Assembly (NCBI GenBank): GCA_942159475.1
Contig: OW804099.1
Coordinates: 10,927,954 to 10,991,953 of the forward strand
Source: Sthenelais limicola
Lineage: Eukaryota; Annelida; Polychaeta; Phyllodocida; Sigalionidae
Length of the DNA stretch: 64,000 nt
Direction of reading: 5' to 3'
The first letter of the stretch is position 1; every line of letters starts with the position of its first letter. A model generated the notes under the pieces. It was given only the letters and a program-made list of their open reading frames with translations. It was not told where the DNA came from and ran no database searches. Shown one piece after another: positions 35,911 through 46,179 of the stretch. The position numbers were made by a program, and so were the translations under genes.

Positions 35911-36758
35911 TTATTTAATCAATGTTAATAATTTGAAGTAAGCATCCCCTTCAGTAACTGCATCGACCATAATACAATCGTACCTTGAATATGCTTCATC
36001 AGAGTAAACAGCCTTACAAGAATGTCTGGCAACAAAACTGACATGGCTGAGATAAGATTTTAACTCGTCCAACCAGTTCTCATCAAGCAAGTAGCGGAGA
36101 ACCCTTGTCATCCCATACATAAGTTCATTAAACAAAAGCTTGGTGTAGTCAATACTCTTTAAAGCCGTACCTTTTTCAAGATGGATCGCATAATACTCCA
36201 GACGAAAGTGAATAGATTTCTCTCTCTTCTCGACCATCGGGTCGAAGGCTGTGGTTAACTTGTTATGGCTCCAACCACATCAGCGTTACCGGGAGCAGAC
36301 CCCGGGTCTCTGGCCTGGCGGCCCGCCAACGCAAGGGTAAGGGCGGCCACCAAAGAAGTTAGACTTCTAATATACTCCTGCTGTTGTCTTTGGACAGCCA
36401 AAATCCTAGCTGCATCATCACGAATAGTATCCTCATCGTCAAGCGAAAAAGTGAATTCAAACTCGTCATCACTAGCAGCATCTTTCCCCTCGGCGAGGCA
36501 AGATTTGGGCTTCGTTTCATCCACCTGCAAATAGTTTTTCCAATCTTCTTCCTTACCGGCGTCCACAGCCTTTTGTTTAGCAGCATTAACAAACTTGCAA
36601 CGAGTAATACCCCATGGTCCAGTATGTCTACCGCCACATCCAGTCTTACAGTTACGATATATAACTGTTTTAGCCGCCATAACGAACAAACGGATGGCGA
36701 TGGATGAGAAATAGTGAACAGGTATTTCAATGGCGGTGGTTTGAGAGAGAATGAGCAA
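35911..36758 (-). pseudogene. Broken Gag-like gene (YR-retroelement type)
   Basis: Two minus-strand frames lie back to back. 36684-36255 (from an internal ATG, MAAKTVIYRNCKTG...) has a Cys/His-rich N-terminus, an acidic middle and a hydrophobic Ala/Leu helix. 36237-35911 contains FLARHS-like text (SYLSHVSFVARHSCKAVYSD) followed by an alternating Y-D/V pattern that resembles the Gag region of DIRS/Ngaro elements. The second frame stays open upstream of its ATG into the end of the first, and the two are offset by one base, so this looks like one ORF broken by a frameshift. No RT or recombinase accompanies it. Family assignment is tentative. Confidence 0.45.
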
Positions 36759-36900
36759 GGAATGTCAGTTCTGGTGGGATACACTAGGGGGCGTGGCGGT
36801 TGGTGGTGACTTCTGGTGCTAAGATGAATAAGCCTGCTATTTGTAGAAATATAAAGGCAGAATTTGAAGTAAGCTGAAAACATGTAATAGCCCTATGGGC
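36759..36900. other. Short spacer
   Basis: Nothing recognised. Upstream flank of the Gag-like relic. Confidence 0.4.
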
Positions 36901-36902
36901 AC

Positions 36903-36980
36903 TGAGTGCAATGGAGTGCAATGGAGTGCAATGGCGACTGCAATGGGAGTGCAATGGAGTGCAATGGAGTGCAATGCAAT
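36903..36980. repeat. GAGTGCAATG decamer repeat
   Basis: Seven or so copies of GAGTGCAATG, one interrupted by CGACTGCAATGG, leading directly into the palindrome that uses the same TGCAAT word. Confidence 0.88.
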
Positions 36981-37066
36981 GCCAGTGCAATAGAATTACA
37001 CTCCTATTGCAGTCAAGTCTCTAGTTGAGTGCAATAGGAGTGTAATTCTATTGCACTGGCATTGCA
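36975..37066. repeat. Perfect 37-bp palindrome with 18-nt loop
   Basis: Arm 36975-37011 (TGCAATGCCAGTGCAATAGA... ending CTCCTATTGCA) and its exact reverse complement 37030-37066 enclose an 18-nt spacer. No mismatch was seen. Confidence 0.95.
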
Positions 37067-37185
37067 GTATCTTATTCCTTTGCTATATTACATTCTACAA
37101 CAATCATCAAGTTACATTTATTATTTAGATCACTAAAGGATCTTTTCCCATTAAATTATTGCTGATTTTTTTTATACAAGAATTC

Positions 37186-37865
37186 CGACTGCAATGCCAG
37201 TGTATTTCTATTGCGCTACCATTGCGCAATGGCCATTGCATATCTATTGCAGTAATGAAGTGACCATTTATTGTCTAAATCGTTGGAATTGGCATTTTTG
37301 AAGCAGGCAACACTTTTGGAAAAGGCAACAATTTTGAAACAGTCAAAATTTTTGTCGGAAATGTTGAAAAATCTAAATTTTTGCCATCCATATAGGATTT
37401 GCATTGAAATTCATGACAACTCTAACAACACTAAATATTGAAATAATTTTAAAATCTTTTCATCCATATGGTGGGAAAAGTCCCCTAGACTACATAACCA
37501 GTATAGGAAATTTTCACTCAAAATGCAACTTTAAAGTCATGGGCGATTTTTTGTATACAAGATTTCCAACTGCAATGTCAATGTATTTTTATTGCGCTAC
37601 CATTGCGCAATGGTCATTGCATATCTATTGCAGTAATGAAGTGACCATTTATTGTCTAAATCGTTGGGATTGGCATTTTTGAAAGATAATTATATGACCC
37701 CCCTTGCTCCGTAAAACAGCCAAGATCTTTGTCGGAAATTTTGAAAAATCTAAATACTTGCATTGAAATCCATATTATGACAAGTCCAAAGACACTAAAT
37801 ATTGAAATAATTTTTAAATCTGTTCGTCCATATTGTGGGAAAAGTCCCCTATACCACATAACCAG
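37186..37865. repeat. Diverged ~378-bp tandem duplication
   Basis: 37186-37500 and 37564-37865 align through CTGCAATG...ATTGCGCTACCATTGCGCAATGG, GCAGTAATGAAGTGACCATT, GTCGGAAATnTTGAAAAATC and GTGGGAAAAGTCCCCTA. Each copy contains nested ATTGCGCAAT/TGCAAT palindromes related to the 37-bp palindrome upstream. Confidence 0.82.
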
Positions 37866-39280
37866 TGAAAGAATTTTTAAAATCGGTTAAGTCTAAGAGT
37901 AATACGTAAAAGGATTAGACATAAGATGTCAGTGTTAGATACCCATAGAGAACATTTATGATCGAAATGCAATCTTAAAACCACCAACATCTCTTAAAAA
38001 ACTAAACTAAAATGAAATTCATGCAATAATTCGTTTAATTAAGACCTTGGTACATCATAGGGAAGCCATTTTAAAAGATATATGACCCCCCCCCCGCCCC
38101 CATGCCCCTTTACTTCTACAAACCTTAAATTCTTTAGCTGAAACTCCAGATAAATCCTAAATCTCCTATGTCTCCAATTCCGATGATAAAATTAGACTAG
38201 CAATTTATACCCGGGATTTGCTAGTGGGACAGTATTTTTTTTTTTTAAAGATTTTATTTCCACTGGGTCCAGCACCTCCCATGGTGGTAGGATGTTCTGG
38301 TGTAACCCAGCTTTTGAAGAACATAAATACATTTGTACAGTATAGGGTCCACATCCTCATCTCTCCTTGTTCCCTCTCCCACTATCTTTCTCTTTCAAGT
38401 TGTCTCTATACCTTAGTATCTTCATACCACAAATGGAACCCTGTTTAGCTACTTTTTTTGGTCACTGTTCAGTGTTGTGCTGTTGTTGTGTTGCCTGTCC
38501 CTGTCCCTGTCCCAATCCCTCTCCCGCTCCCTCTCCCATTCCCTTTTTCATTGTGAGGTAATTATTTTAAATTTCGAACTGATTTTATAACTCAAATTCT
38601 ACTAGATTTAAAACAGTGAAATGAATTATTTAAGTTGTAATAAATGAGAAAACACTGTGGTACCGTCGTCTACCATGTTAAAAATGTCAGCACTGAAGCC
38701 TATGGACCGACATTTAAACACTGGAAATAGGCCTATACCATGTCAGGATCATTCAACACAACTAACATTTAAACAGGACAGAATAGACTACATCATATGT
38801 GATACCTTTGGCGATATTATTCACAATACTTCCACCGTTTGGAACAAATAATTATTTGCTCAGTGAACCTCGCCGAATATAGCTTCAATATCGCGGCCTA
38901 TGGGCCTGACATGTATCACATTAAAACATCAAATTACTCAAAGAATACACCTTTTTCAGTCGAACCAAGGGTAGAATATAACCAACTGGAATATCAGTGA
39001 ACGTCCACGATTCATTTAGTATAAAAAATCGTCAAATAATTTATTTCGCACGACTCAATACTAGCAAAAAGAATGTGATAAAATAATGCTTTCAAAACCC
39101 AAAATTGTCAAAGCTAAATGGGTGGGGAATGCCCCTATGATGTAAATATATCCTGGCAAGAAAATTTCCGACCCAAATTCCATTAAAATAACATTAAAAT
39201 CCTTTCGTCAACATGCCAGAATTCCAAACCAAGATGACGGGAACAAAACATCTTTTCAAACCTACCTAAACCATTACTAA
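37866..39280. other. Non-coding stretch, nothing supported
   Basis: AT-rich, with a poly-C run near 38088 and a CCCTGTCCCTGTCC/CCCTCTCCC run near 38498-38545. No exon, RNA gene or mobile element is supported. Confidence 0.5.
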
Positions 39281-39289
39281 TCATTTATT

Positions 39290-39490
39290 ACTTATTAACA
39301 TTGTTCTAATTAAGACTGACCTTGTAACAATCATGTTGATTTTTGAACACACAATAACCTCTGTTTAGAGTTCACCTTAGCTTTCAAATGTGTGAAAATG
39401 ATGCCACACACCCATGAGTATGGGTGTGCGAAATGGGGCATATTGCCAAATGTATATGCCCTGATGGCAGGTGTCAGTAATAAAGTCTGT
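39290..39490. repeat. Interspersed repeat, copy 1 (3' part)
   Basis: Contains TTGTTCTAAT..., TCACCTTAGCTTTCAAATGT, ATGCCACACACCCATGAGTA and TGCGAAATGGGGCAT. These match 43255-43350 and continue at 54783 in a second copy that is split by the minus-strand retroelement. Confidence 0.75.
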
Positions 39491-40504
39491 TGTAAAAACA
39501 AAAAAAAGTGTTAAATTTGTTATATAATGATAGGGTTCAAGTTGAGGACAGTCAGATAGGCATGTCGGGAGATTTAAGGCTCACTCTCTCTCTCCCTCTC
39601 TCTTACACACACCCTCTCTCTCTCAATTACTCCCCCCCCCCTCCCCCACCAACCCACCCACCCCTCTCGCTTATATACATGTTGATCAACATGACTACAA
39701 TATGATAATTTACAATATACTTGAATCCCGAATCACTCAAACACATCGCAATGGACGCTAATGTCTACACTTGCTGTCTGTCTCTCTGTCTCTTTCTCAC
39801 CTTCATTCACCCGCCAAGGAAGGTGGGGAACTTGGGGGTTTTACCCACCCACATCATTTTTTACCTGCATTTGGGGGCGGGCGGTTGTTAGGTGTATATT
39901 CTTTATATTGACCAAACAAAAAACGTTCTATTGCGAGTAATATCATAATGAATAGTAGTTTAAAAGCTTGAATGATCGACCAGGATGAATGATAAGCAGA
40001 CGTTGGGTAAACTAGGCCCCATATTAGTCGTGGTGTAAGTGTATTGGTATAATTCTGGAAGTCATTTAGTCTCAGATTAATAATGTGGGAGGAATTATAA
40101 AAGGATGGAAATAGGTACAGTAACATTAACATATACAGAGTTAATCCAGGATGCTTTTCTAATTATCCCAATATCGCCAGTCAGTTTAGGGGCCGTCATG
40201 ACGGGTGCGTGCCTGCCGCTGCCCATCGCCGGGAGGCGGCAGGTGGTCATGGTCAGAGCAGCCGAAACCTGTTTGTGTATTGTACGGTGGACGAAAATGG
40301 TACCAAAGATTATAGAACATACTATAATCTTTGATGGTACATACCGACCCCCCCCCCCCCCCTACACACACACACGCATACACACACAAAAAAGTTTGCC
40401 CCCCCCCCCCCTGAATATTTTATCTGTTAATCACCATGATTACTCCAACCACCCACCTGCCAACACATACAAAGCAATTCATAATATTATGCTTAGTGAT
40501 ATTA
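39491..40504. other. Non-coding stretch with C/T and poly-C runs
   Basis: TCTCTCTCCC repeats at 39585-39660, poly-C near 40350 and 40402, and CA repeats. The GC-rich patch 40190-40265 has no domain support. Confidence 0.45.
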
Positions 40505-40645
40505 GAATGAGCCAGGCCCTGATTAATTTATGAAAAAATATCAGATAAATAATCATATATTCAAGCAATTGTGAAAGATGTATTGGTCTAAGTTTTATAA
40601 CCAATGCATTGTCCCTGATAACTCCCTTATCATAGTGGGGGAACT
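40505..40645. repeat. Interspersed repeat, copy 2 (left part)
   Basis: GCCAGGCCCTGATTAATTTA and following sequence match 62317-62460 (GTTAGGCCCTGATTAATGTA...). The match resumes at 43145 after the foldback element (CCATAGCAAGGAGGTTCTGC versus GACATGGCAAGGAGGATCTG). Confidence 0.78.
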
Positions 40646-43144
40646 TTTATGGCAAGCCATTTGTGTAATAATTCGATAAACACTGTTTATCGCTCGATAA
40701 ACACTGTTTATCAACCTAAAACACTGTTTGTCATTTGAAAAACAATGTTTTACCTCATAACTATGTCTTTCGAGTGATATCAACATTCAAATTGAAAAAC
40801 ACTGTTTATCAAGCTAAAACATTGTTTTTCAATTGATAAACAATGTTTAAGCTTGATAAACAGCCTTTTCCCATTGAAAAACAATGTTTAGCTCGATCAA
40901 CAGTGTTTCTGAAGGTAAACCAAGGTTTCTCTTTGATACACAAGAGTTCTTTTATATCAACCGATATCAATAGTTCAGCTTGATATCATTATTTTCATAT
41001 TGGAAAACATTGTTTCTCCTTGATAAACATTGATTCTCCTTGATAAACATTGTTTCTCCTTAATAAACATTGATTCTCCTTGATAAACATCGTTTCTCTT
41101 CGACAATCATCGATTTTCCTTGATAAACTTTGTTTCTCCTTGATAAACATTGATTCTCCTCGTTAAACATTGTTTCTCCTCGATAAACATCGATTCTCCT
41201 CGATAAACATTGTTTCTCGTCGATAAACATCGTTTCTCCTTGATAAACATCGATTGGTCCATAAACATCAATCTTTTCTCCTCAATAAACATCATCTCTC
41301 CACGATAAACGTCATGGGTTCCCCACTAACCTGCGTTGCCCAACTGGCATAGGTCATCCTGGACTAAGAGCAACTTGGGTAGGTGGGCAACCAGGGGGGT
41401 TGGGCAACCGGGGGAGTTGGGCAACTGGGGGGTTGGCAACTGGGGGAGTTGGGCAATCGGGGGAGTTGGGCAACTTGGAAAGTTAGGCAACCAGGGAAGT
41501 GGGTGGGCAGTCGGGTGGGCATTCGGGTGGGCATTCGGGTGGGCAATTGGGTGGGCAATCGGGTGGGCAATCGGGTGGGCAATCGGGTGGGCAATCGGGT
41601 GGGCAACTGCGTGGGCAACCACGTGGGCAACCACGTGGGCAACCGCATGGGCAACCGCATGGGCAACCGCATGGGCAACCGCATGGGCAACCGCATGGGC
41701 AACCGCATGGGCAACCGCATGGGCAACCGCATGGGCAACCGCATGGGCAACCGCATGGGCAACCGCATGGGCAACCAGGGAAGTGAGTGAGCAACATCAG
41801 AAGCAGATGGGCAACTTGGACGCGGTGGGCAACCAGGAAGCCAATGGGCAACCAGGTAAACCGGGAAGCCAATGGGCAACCGGGTAAACCAGGAAGCCGA
41901 TGGGTAATCGGGTAAACTGGAAAAAATATGATACTGATATCAAGGAGAAAAGTTGTTAGGAGAAACACTGTTTATCAAGGAGAAACACTGTTCATCACAT
42001 TCAAACTCTGATATCGATATCGACGAGAAACTGTGTTTATCAATGTTTTTCCTTGATAAACACTGTTTTCCCTGTACAAACAGTGTAGCCCACTGCCCAT
42101 GGTTGCAACACTCATGTTGCCGACTAGCTGCCCGCTACCCCAGTTGCCCTCTAGGCCGCGGTAGTGGGTGGGCAACAAGGGAAATGTGCAGGCAACCAGG
42201 GCAAACACTGTTTATATAGGAAAACCAGGGAACTAGCTGGGCAACCGGGAACTGGGTGGGCATCCAGGGAACTGGGTATTTCTCGGTTGCCCTTTACCCG
42301 GTTTCCCACTTACCCGGTTCCCCACTTACCCGGTTCCCTGCCTGGTTTCCCACCTGCTTACCCACCTGCTTACATGGTTGCCCGCCCACAAATCCATTAG
42401 CCTACCAACTTCCCTGGTTGCCCACCTACCCCAGTTGCCCACCTACCCCAGTTGCCCACCTACCCCAGTTGCCCACCTACCCCAGTTGCCCTTAGTCCAG
42501 GATGCCCTGAGTGTTGGGCAACCAGGGGTAGTGGTCAACCAGGACATTGGCAATCACTGTTAATCAAGCAGAAACAGTTTTTCTGGAGGAAAAGCAGCAT
42601 TTCTGGAGGGGAAACGATGTTTATCAAGCAGAAACAATTTTAATCTGGGAGAAACAATTTTTATTGAGGTGAAACGATGTTTATCGAGGAGAAACGATGT
42701 TTATCGAGGAGAAACGATGTTTATCGAGGAGAAACGATGTTTATCGAGGAGAAACGATGTTTATCGAGGAGAAACAAGGATCATGATCTAAAATCTCTCT
42801 TTATCTACTAATAAACAATGTTTCACTGTGATAAACACTGTTTATGTAGGAAAACCACTGTTTCTGGCATTAAAAATTTTGTTTATCAAACTTTAGCTAA
42901 GAATGTACCGTTATCGCTTGATATACAAAATTTTCCAAACAACTCTGTGTATCGAGGAGAAACACTGTTTCACATTGACAAACATTGTTTCTGCTCTTTA
43001 AACATTGTTATCGCTCGATTAACACTGTTTTTCAAGGTAAAACATTGTTTTTCAAATGACAAACTGTGTTTTAGGTTGATAAACAGTGTTTATTGAGTGA
43101 TGAACAGTGTTTATCGAATTATTACACAAATGGCTTGCCATAAA
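40646..43144. mobile_element. Foldback-type element with tandem-repeat arms
   Basis: About 2.5 kb. The outer ~100 bp on each side are inverted repeats (TTTATGGCAAGCCATTTGTG at 40646 and its complement ending 43144). Inside, the left arm has about 15 units of GATAAACATTGTTTCTCCTT (41005-41305) and the right arm has the inverted unit GAGGAGAAACGATGTTTATC about 6 times (42660-42780). Nearer the centre are GGGCAACC-type 12-bp repeats on the left and their complement (TTGCCCACCTACCCCAG) on the right. CATCCTGGACTAAG (41356) pairs with CTTAGTCCAGGATG (42491). This architecture matches Drosophila-type foldback transposons. No transposase is present. Confidence 0.8.
41505..41778. repeat. 12-bp GGGCAACCGCAT array
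   Basis: About 22 units: GGGCAATCGGGT-type at 41505-41610, then GGGCAACCGCAT at 41640-41775. All three frames on both strands stay open (Trp/Ala/Gly, Gly/Gln/Pro and others), which is a period effect and not coding. Confidence 0.95.
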
Positions 43145-43353
43145 CTTTGCCCCATACAACTCCATAGCAAGGAGGTTCTGCTCTTTGATATCAATCAGGA
43201 TGTATTCAAATCAGTGCATATTAAGTTATGATTTATTTTTATTGTTTACTAACAGTTGTTCTAAATCATGGCGATAGAATTACCTGTGTTTAAGTTTCAC
43301 CTTAGCTTTCAAAGGTGTAAAAACGATGCCACACACCCATGAGTATGTGGGAG
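43145..43353. repeat. Interspersed repeat, copy 2 (middle part)
   Basis: Continues copy 2 after the foldback element and ends at the GGAG target duplication of the minus-strand retroelement. The rest of the copy continues at 54779. Confidence 0.75.
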
Positions 43354-43605
43354 TATTATAAAGTCGAGATCGTGGATACTTCTATAATCTAATGTGAATA
43401 GGAGATAAGGAGAAAGGACGACCAGACACGTACAGATTCCGTTACCAACTGATTGTATATTTTATTAGACAACAACCCTCACAGGAGCAGCTCACGTGCT
43501 ACTCCTGGAGGTGGGAGGGGCTCTATCCATGATAGGCCCAAGGCAATATGAATGGCAGGTGTGAGTCATGGAGGGAGGGGCTAGGATGATCTTGGCTGTA
43601 TAGCA
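43354..43605 (-). repeat. 3' LTR of the env-bearing retroelement
   Basis: 252 bp, starting TGCTATACAGCC on the minus strand. AATAAA lies in minus sense at 43466-43461. It ends at the GGAG duplication. The polypurine tract (43623-43606, minus strand GTAGCGAGGGGGTGA) is directly upstream. Confidence 0.82.
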
Positions 43606-44265
43606 TCACCCCCTCGCTACCCCGACGATCCTCCATAAAGCACACCTGCTTAAAGAACAAATAATACATAATATTTAAGAGTAATAATTAAATAAAGAAC
43701 AATCAAGAAGGCGATCACATACGGATTCTTTTTCGTAAATATGGTATATGGAAGCAATTACTAGACATTTGAGAAAACAATGACAAGCTAAGATACACGT
43801 AAGGTCTAACAGAAAGGTTGTGAAATCATTAACTCGAACACTTGACCGGCCGCGCAGGGATGGCATAAGGCGAGAGCCTGCGTCGGCGACCGGCCTTCTC
43901 AAATGACAGCGCCGGCGTATGCACCTACACATTCCGCCCTAAACATAAATCCTGGCCGTAGAGAGACCGGCAAGGCGCAGTGAATACGGGGCCTGACACC
44001 GGCCCGCACAGAAACTTCCTTAAAAGACCAAAATTAATAATAAAAGTATGATAACTCTGATAGAGTGAAACATAATTGTTTCCTGCTTCTGCTTAGAAAA
44101 TATAAAGAGAATACAACAATACAGCAGAACGCTATCCGTACATGAAACTTTAAAGAAGACTAAAATGTGCTACAAATATACAAGAAGCTCACATAAAGTG
44201 AGAATCACTCTCTTCCCCCTCTCTCTCTCAGGGGAGAGAGAGAAAAGATCAGCCTGCCTCACACT
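43606..44265 (-). other. 3' untranslated region of the retroelement
   Basis: Downstream of the accessory gene and ending in the polypurine tract. No long minus-strand frame. A GC-rich inverted patch (GGCCGGTGTCAGG.../CCGGTCTCTC...) lies at 43850-44010. Confidence 0.5.
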
Positions 44266-44850
44266 CTACACCACTTCCAATTCCATTGGGTTTCCTTGTA
44301 CTGGCTTCCACACCAGAGTCCAGCGAACCTCGCCTTCCTCCAGCATGGCAGCCAGTACCCTGTACTTAGTGCAGGTGAGAGATCTCTGTCGAGGCAGATC
44401 GATCTCCAGCAGCCCTCCTTGGTGTACTAGCCTGATAGGTCCAGTCCATCGGAGAGCTACTGAGGAGAAGAGATAGCAGCCCCTATCTGCATAGATACCT
44501 GACATTCTAGGGGCTTCAGCAGCGGAGAAAGACTCTCTCTCAAAAATAGTAGAAGAGAGAAAAATCTCAATATACCTTTCTCCCTGCTGGAGGCGGAGGC
44601 AAATCTTGTTGGCCTTGCTGGTGACCTTTCGGCGGCAGCAGCAAAGGCAACAGGCCTTCAAACACAAATACACCTTATAAAGACATCTAACAATCTTTGG
44701 TAAGCAAAAGAAAACAATAAAAATCACTGCGACGATACCTATCCAATTTATCCCTGATTTGGGGGCTTGGTAGAGAGGACCAACCGTTGGGCTCTTAGGG
44801 GGGCCCAAAGTAAAGTCCATTTTCGTGAAGCTCGGCCTAGTGAGAGGCAT
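44266..44850 (-). CDS. Accessory single-pass membrane protein of the retroelement
   Basis: 194 codons with a true ATG at 44850-44848, preceded 17 bp upstream by a strong acceptor (GCATTTTTTCAG, AG at 44869-44868), so a spliced subgenomic RNA is likely. Short N-terminus without a signal peptide, one transmembrane helix at ~35-55, a Cys cluster (KACCLCCCRRK, 66-75) likely to be palmitoylated or metal-binding, then a ~105-residue cytoplasmic module (82-186). That module aligns over its full length with the C-terminal tail of the envelope-like protein. Shared marks are LRLQ, SS-IF, AP, a central Cys, W, G...LP and W-L-W-P. Function unknown; assembly or budding is a guess. Confidence 0.72.
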   Translation of the reverse strand: MPLTRPSFTKMDFTLGPPKSPTVGPLYQAPKSGINWIGIVAVIFIVFFCLPKIVRCLYKVYLCLKACCLCCCRRKVTSKANKICLRLQQGERYIEIFLSSTIFERESFSAAEAPRMSGIYADRGCYLFSSVALRWTGPIRLVHQGGLLEIDLPRQRSLTCTKYRVLAAMLEEGEVRWTLVWKPVQGNPMELEVV

Positions 44851-46179
44851 TTTTAGCCTCGTGAAGACTGAAAAAATGCACTAGGTAAGACAAAATTTTG
44901 TGACAACAAGGGTGTCTGGCCAAAAGGCAAAAAATAAAGGTAAATAAGTGGGGTAAAGGATAGTTATCTGCAGTGAAAAACGTTTAAAAGTGACTTCGTA
45001 ATAATTTGTAAACTCTCTATGACTAGCCTACAAACACATCTCCTCCAAACTTGCACAATGCCGCGTCATGCCCTGTGAATGATCACTCAGGCATGTACAC
45101 GACCTTGTGTGGATGATTGTCATCAAAATCAAGAGAAAAGTGCCAATAGGCAAGGCAAAAAGCCAAAAAGCAAACTCCAAAAGGATAGGATAATTACAAA
45201 AATAAATAAGACATAAAAATAAATAGTTTTTAAAAGGAAAAAGTTTCACAAAAATGAAGGCAAATTAATAAAGAATAACATAAAAAAAGAAAAGTCAACC
45301 AAAGATTGCTAACAGCAAGACAAAACCGCTCTCTCCAGCCCTACATAAGTGCCAGAATAATAGATCATTCAGAGCGTGTTTACATACACCAACCTTGCTG
45401 TATAGAGCTAACAAGTTTAACCTTGCCGCCTATGACGTCCCCGCTCTCAGCATGACTGCCTATAGCGCCCGGTCAGTGAAACATAATATGGGTCGTCTAT
45501 GGCGACCAACACAAAATGGGCGCAATGTTAACTCAATGGCGTCTGCCGAGAGAGCCATGCTGTGAATCAAAACACATATGTATGGTAGTTCCCAATAGGA
45601 ACTGACTCAGTATCTGTGAGATATCGTGGCAAAAACAGGTCAGCAAATACATATAAGTACAACGACACCACACAATACAAAAGACAAAGCAATAGTTTCA
45701 AAGAAATGCAGAAATAGGAAAACAGACCCAACTGCCTGGATCTGAGAAATCGTTGAAAGTTATCAACGAGAAAATCAAGTTAAATGTTTAAAAGTTCAAA
45801 ATATAAAATACATGGAAACAAAAAGAAACATCCGAGGAAACCCCTGGAAGCAAAAACATGGTTAAGGCAAATTATAAACAGTACAATCAGCAGCACATAC
45901 GGCTGTAAGTGAGACCCACAAAACAGATGTTATTGTTTTGCTTCCTCATTCAAATACCCAGCTATAAATACACCATACACCAGAGAAACAAGGTCAGATT
46001 CATTCCAAGAAGGCAGAATAATAAAAATACCTCATGGGGCCGTGCTGTGACCCCAGTCACCACAACTGGGTGACCCAAATACTCGGTCACACACTGAAAC
46101 AGCTGTATCAGTCCACATAGCAAATTAGACAAGAGAGAAAACAATAAATCCACAGAAAAAACTGCCTCTAGGAAAGAAA
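44851..46179 (-). other. Spacer between env and accessory gene
   Basis: 1.3 kb. It contains two short hydrophobic frames without ATG: 46153-45962 (63 aa, two hydrophobic stretches) and 45249-45028 (73 aa). The first lies just behind an acceptor-like TTTCTTTCCTAG placed directly after the env stop, so it could be a third spliced ORF. The second has no support. Confidence 0.4.

Noticed and set aside
41326..41968. Overlapping open frames of WAIG, GQPH, LPMR and CGCP repeats
   Set aside because: The 12-bp period makes every frame on both strands open. These are repeat artefacts inside the foldback element.
41005..42780. CRISPR-like regularly spaced repeats
   Set aside because: The units are contiguous, without unique spacers, lie in an animal genome and are mirrored in inverted arms. 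They belong to the foldback element.
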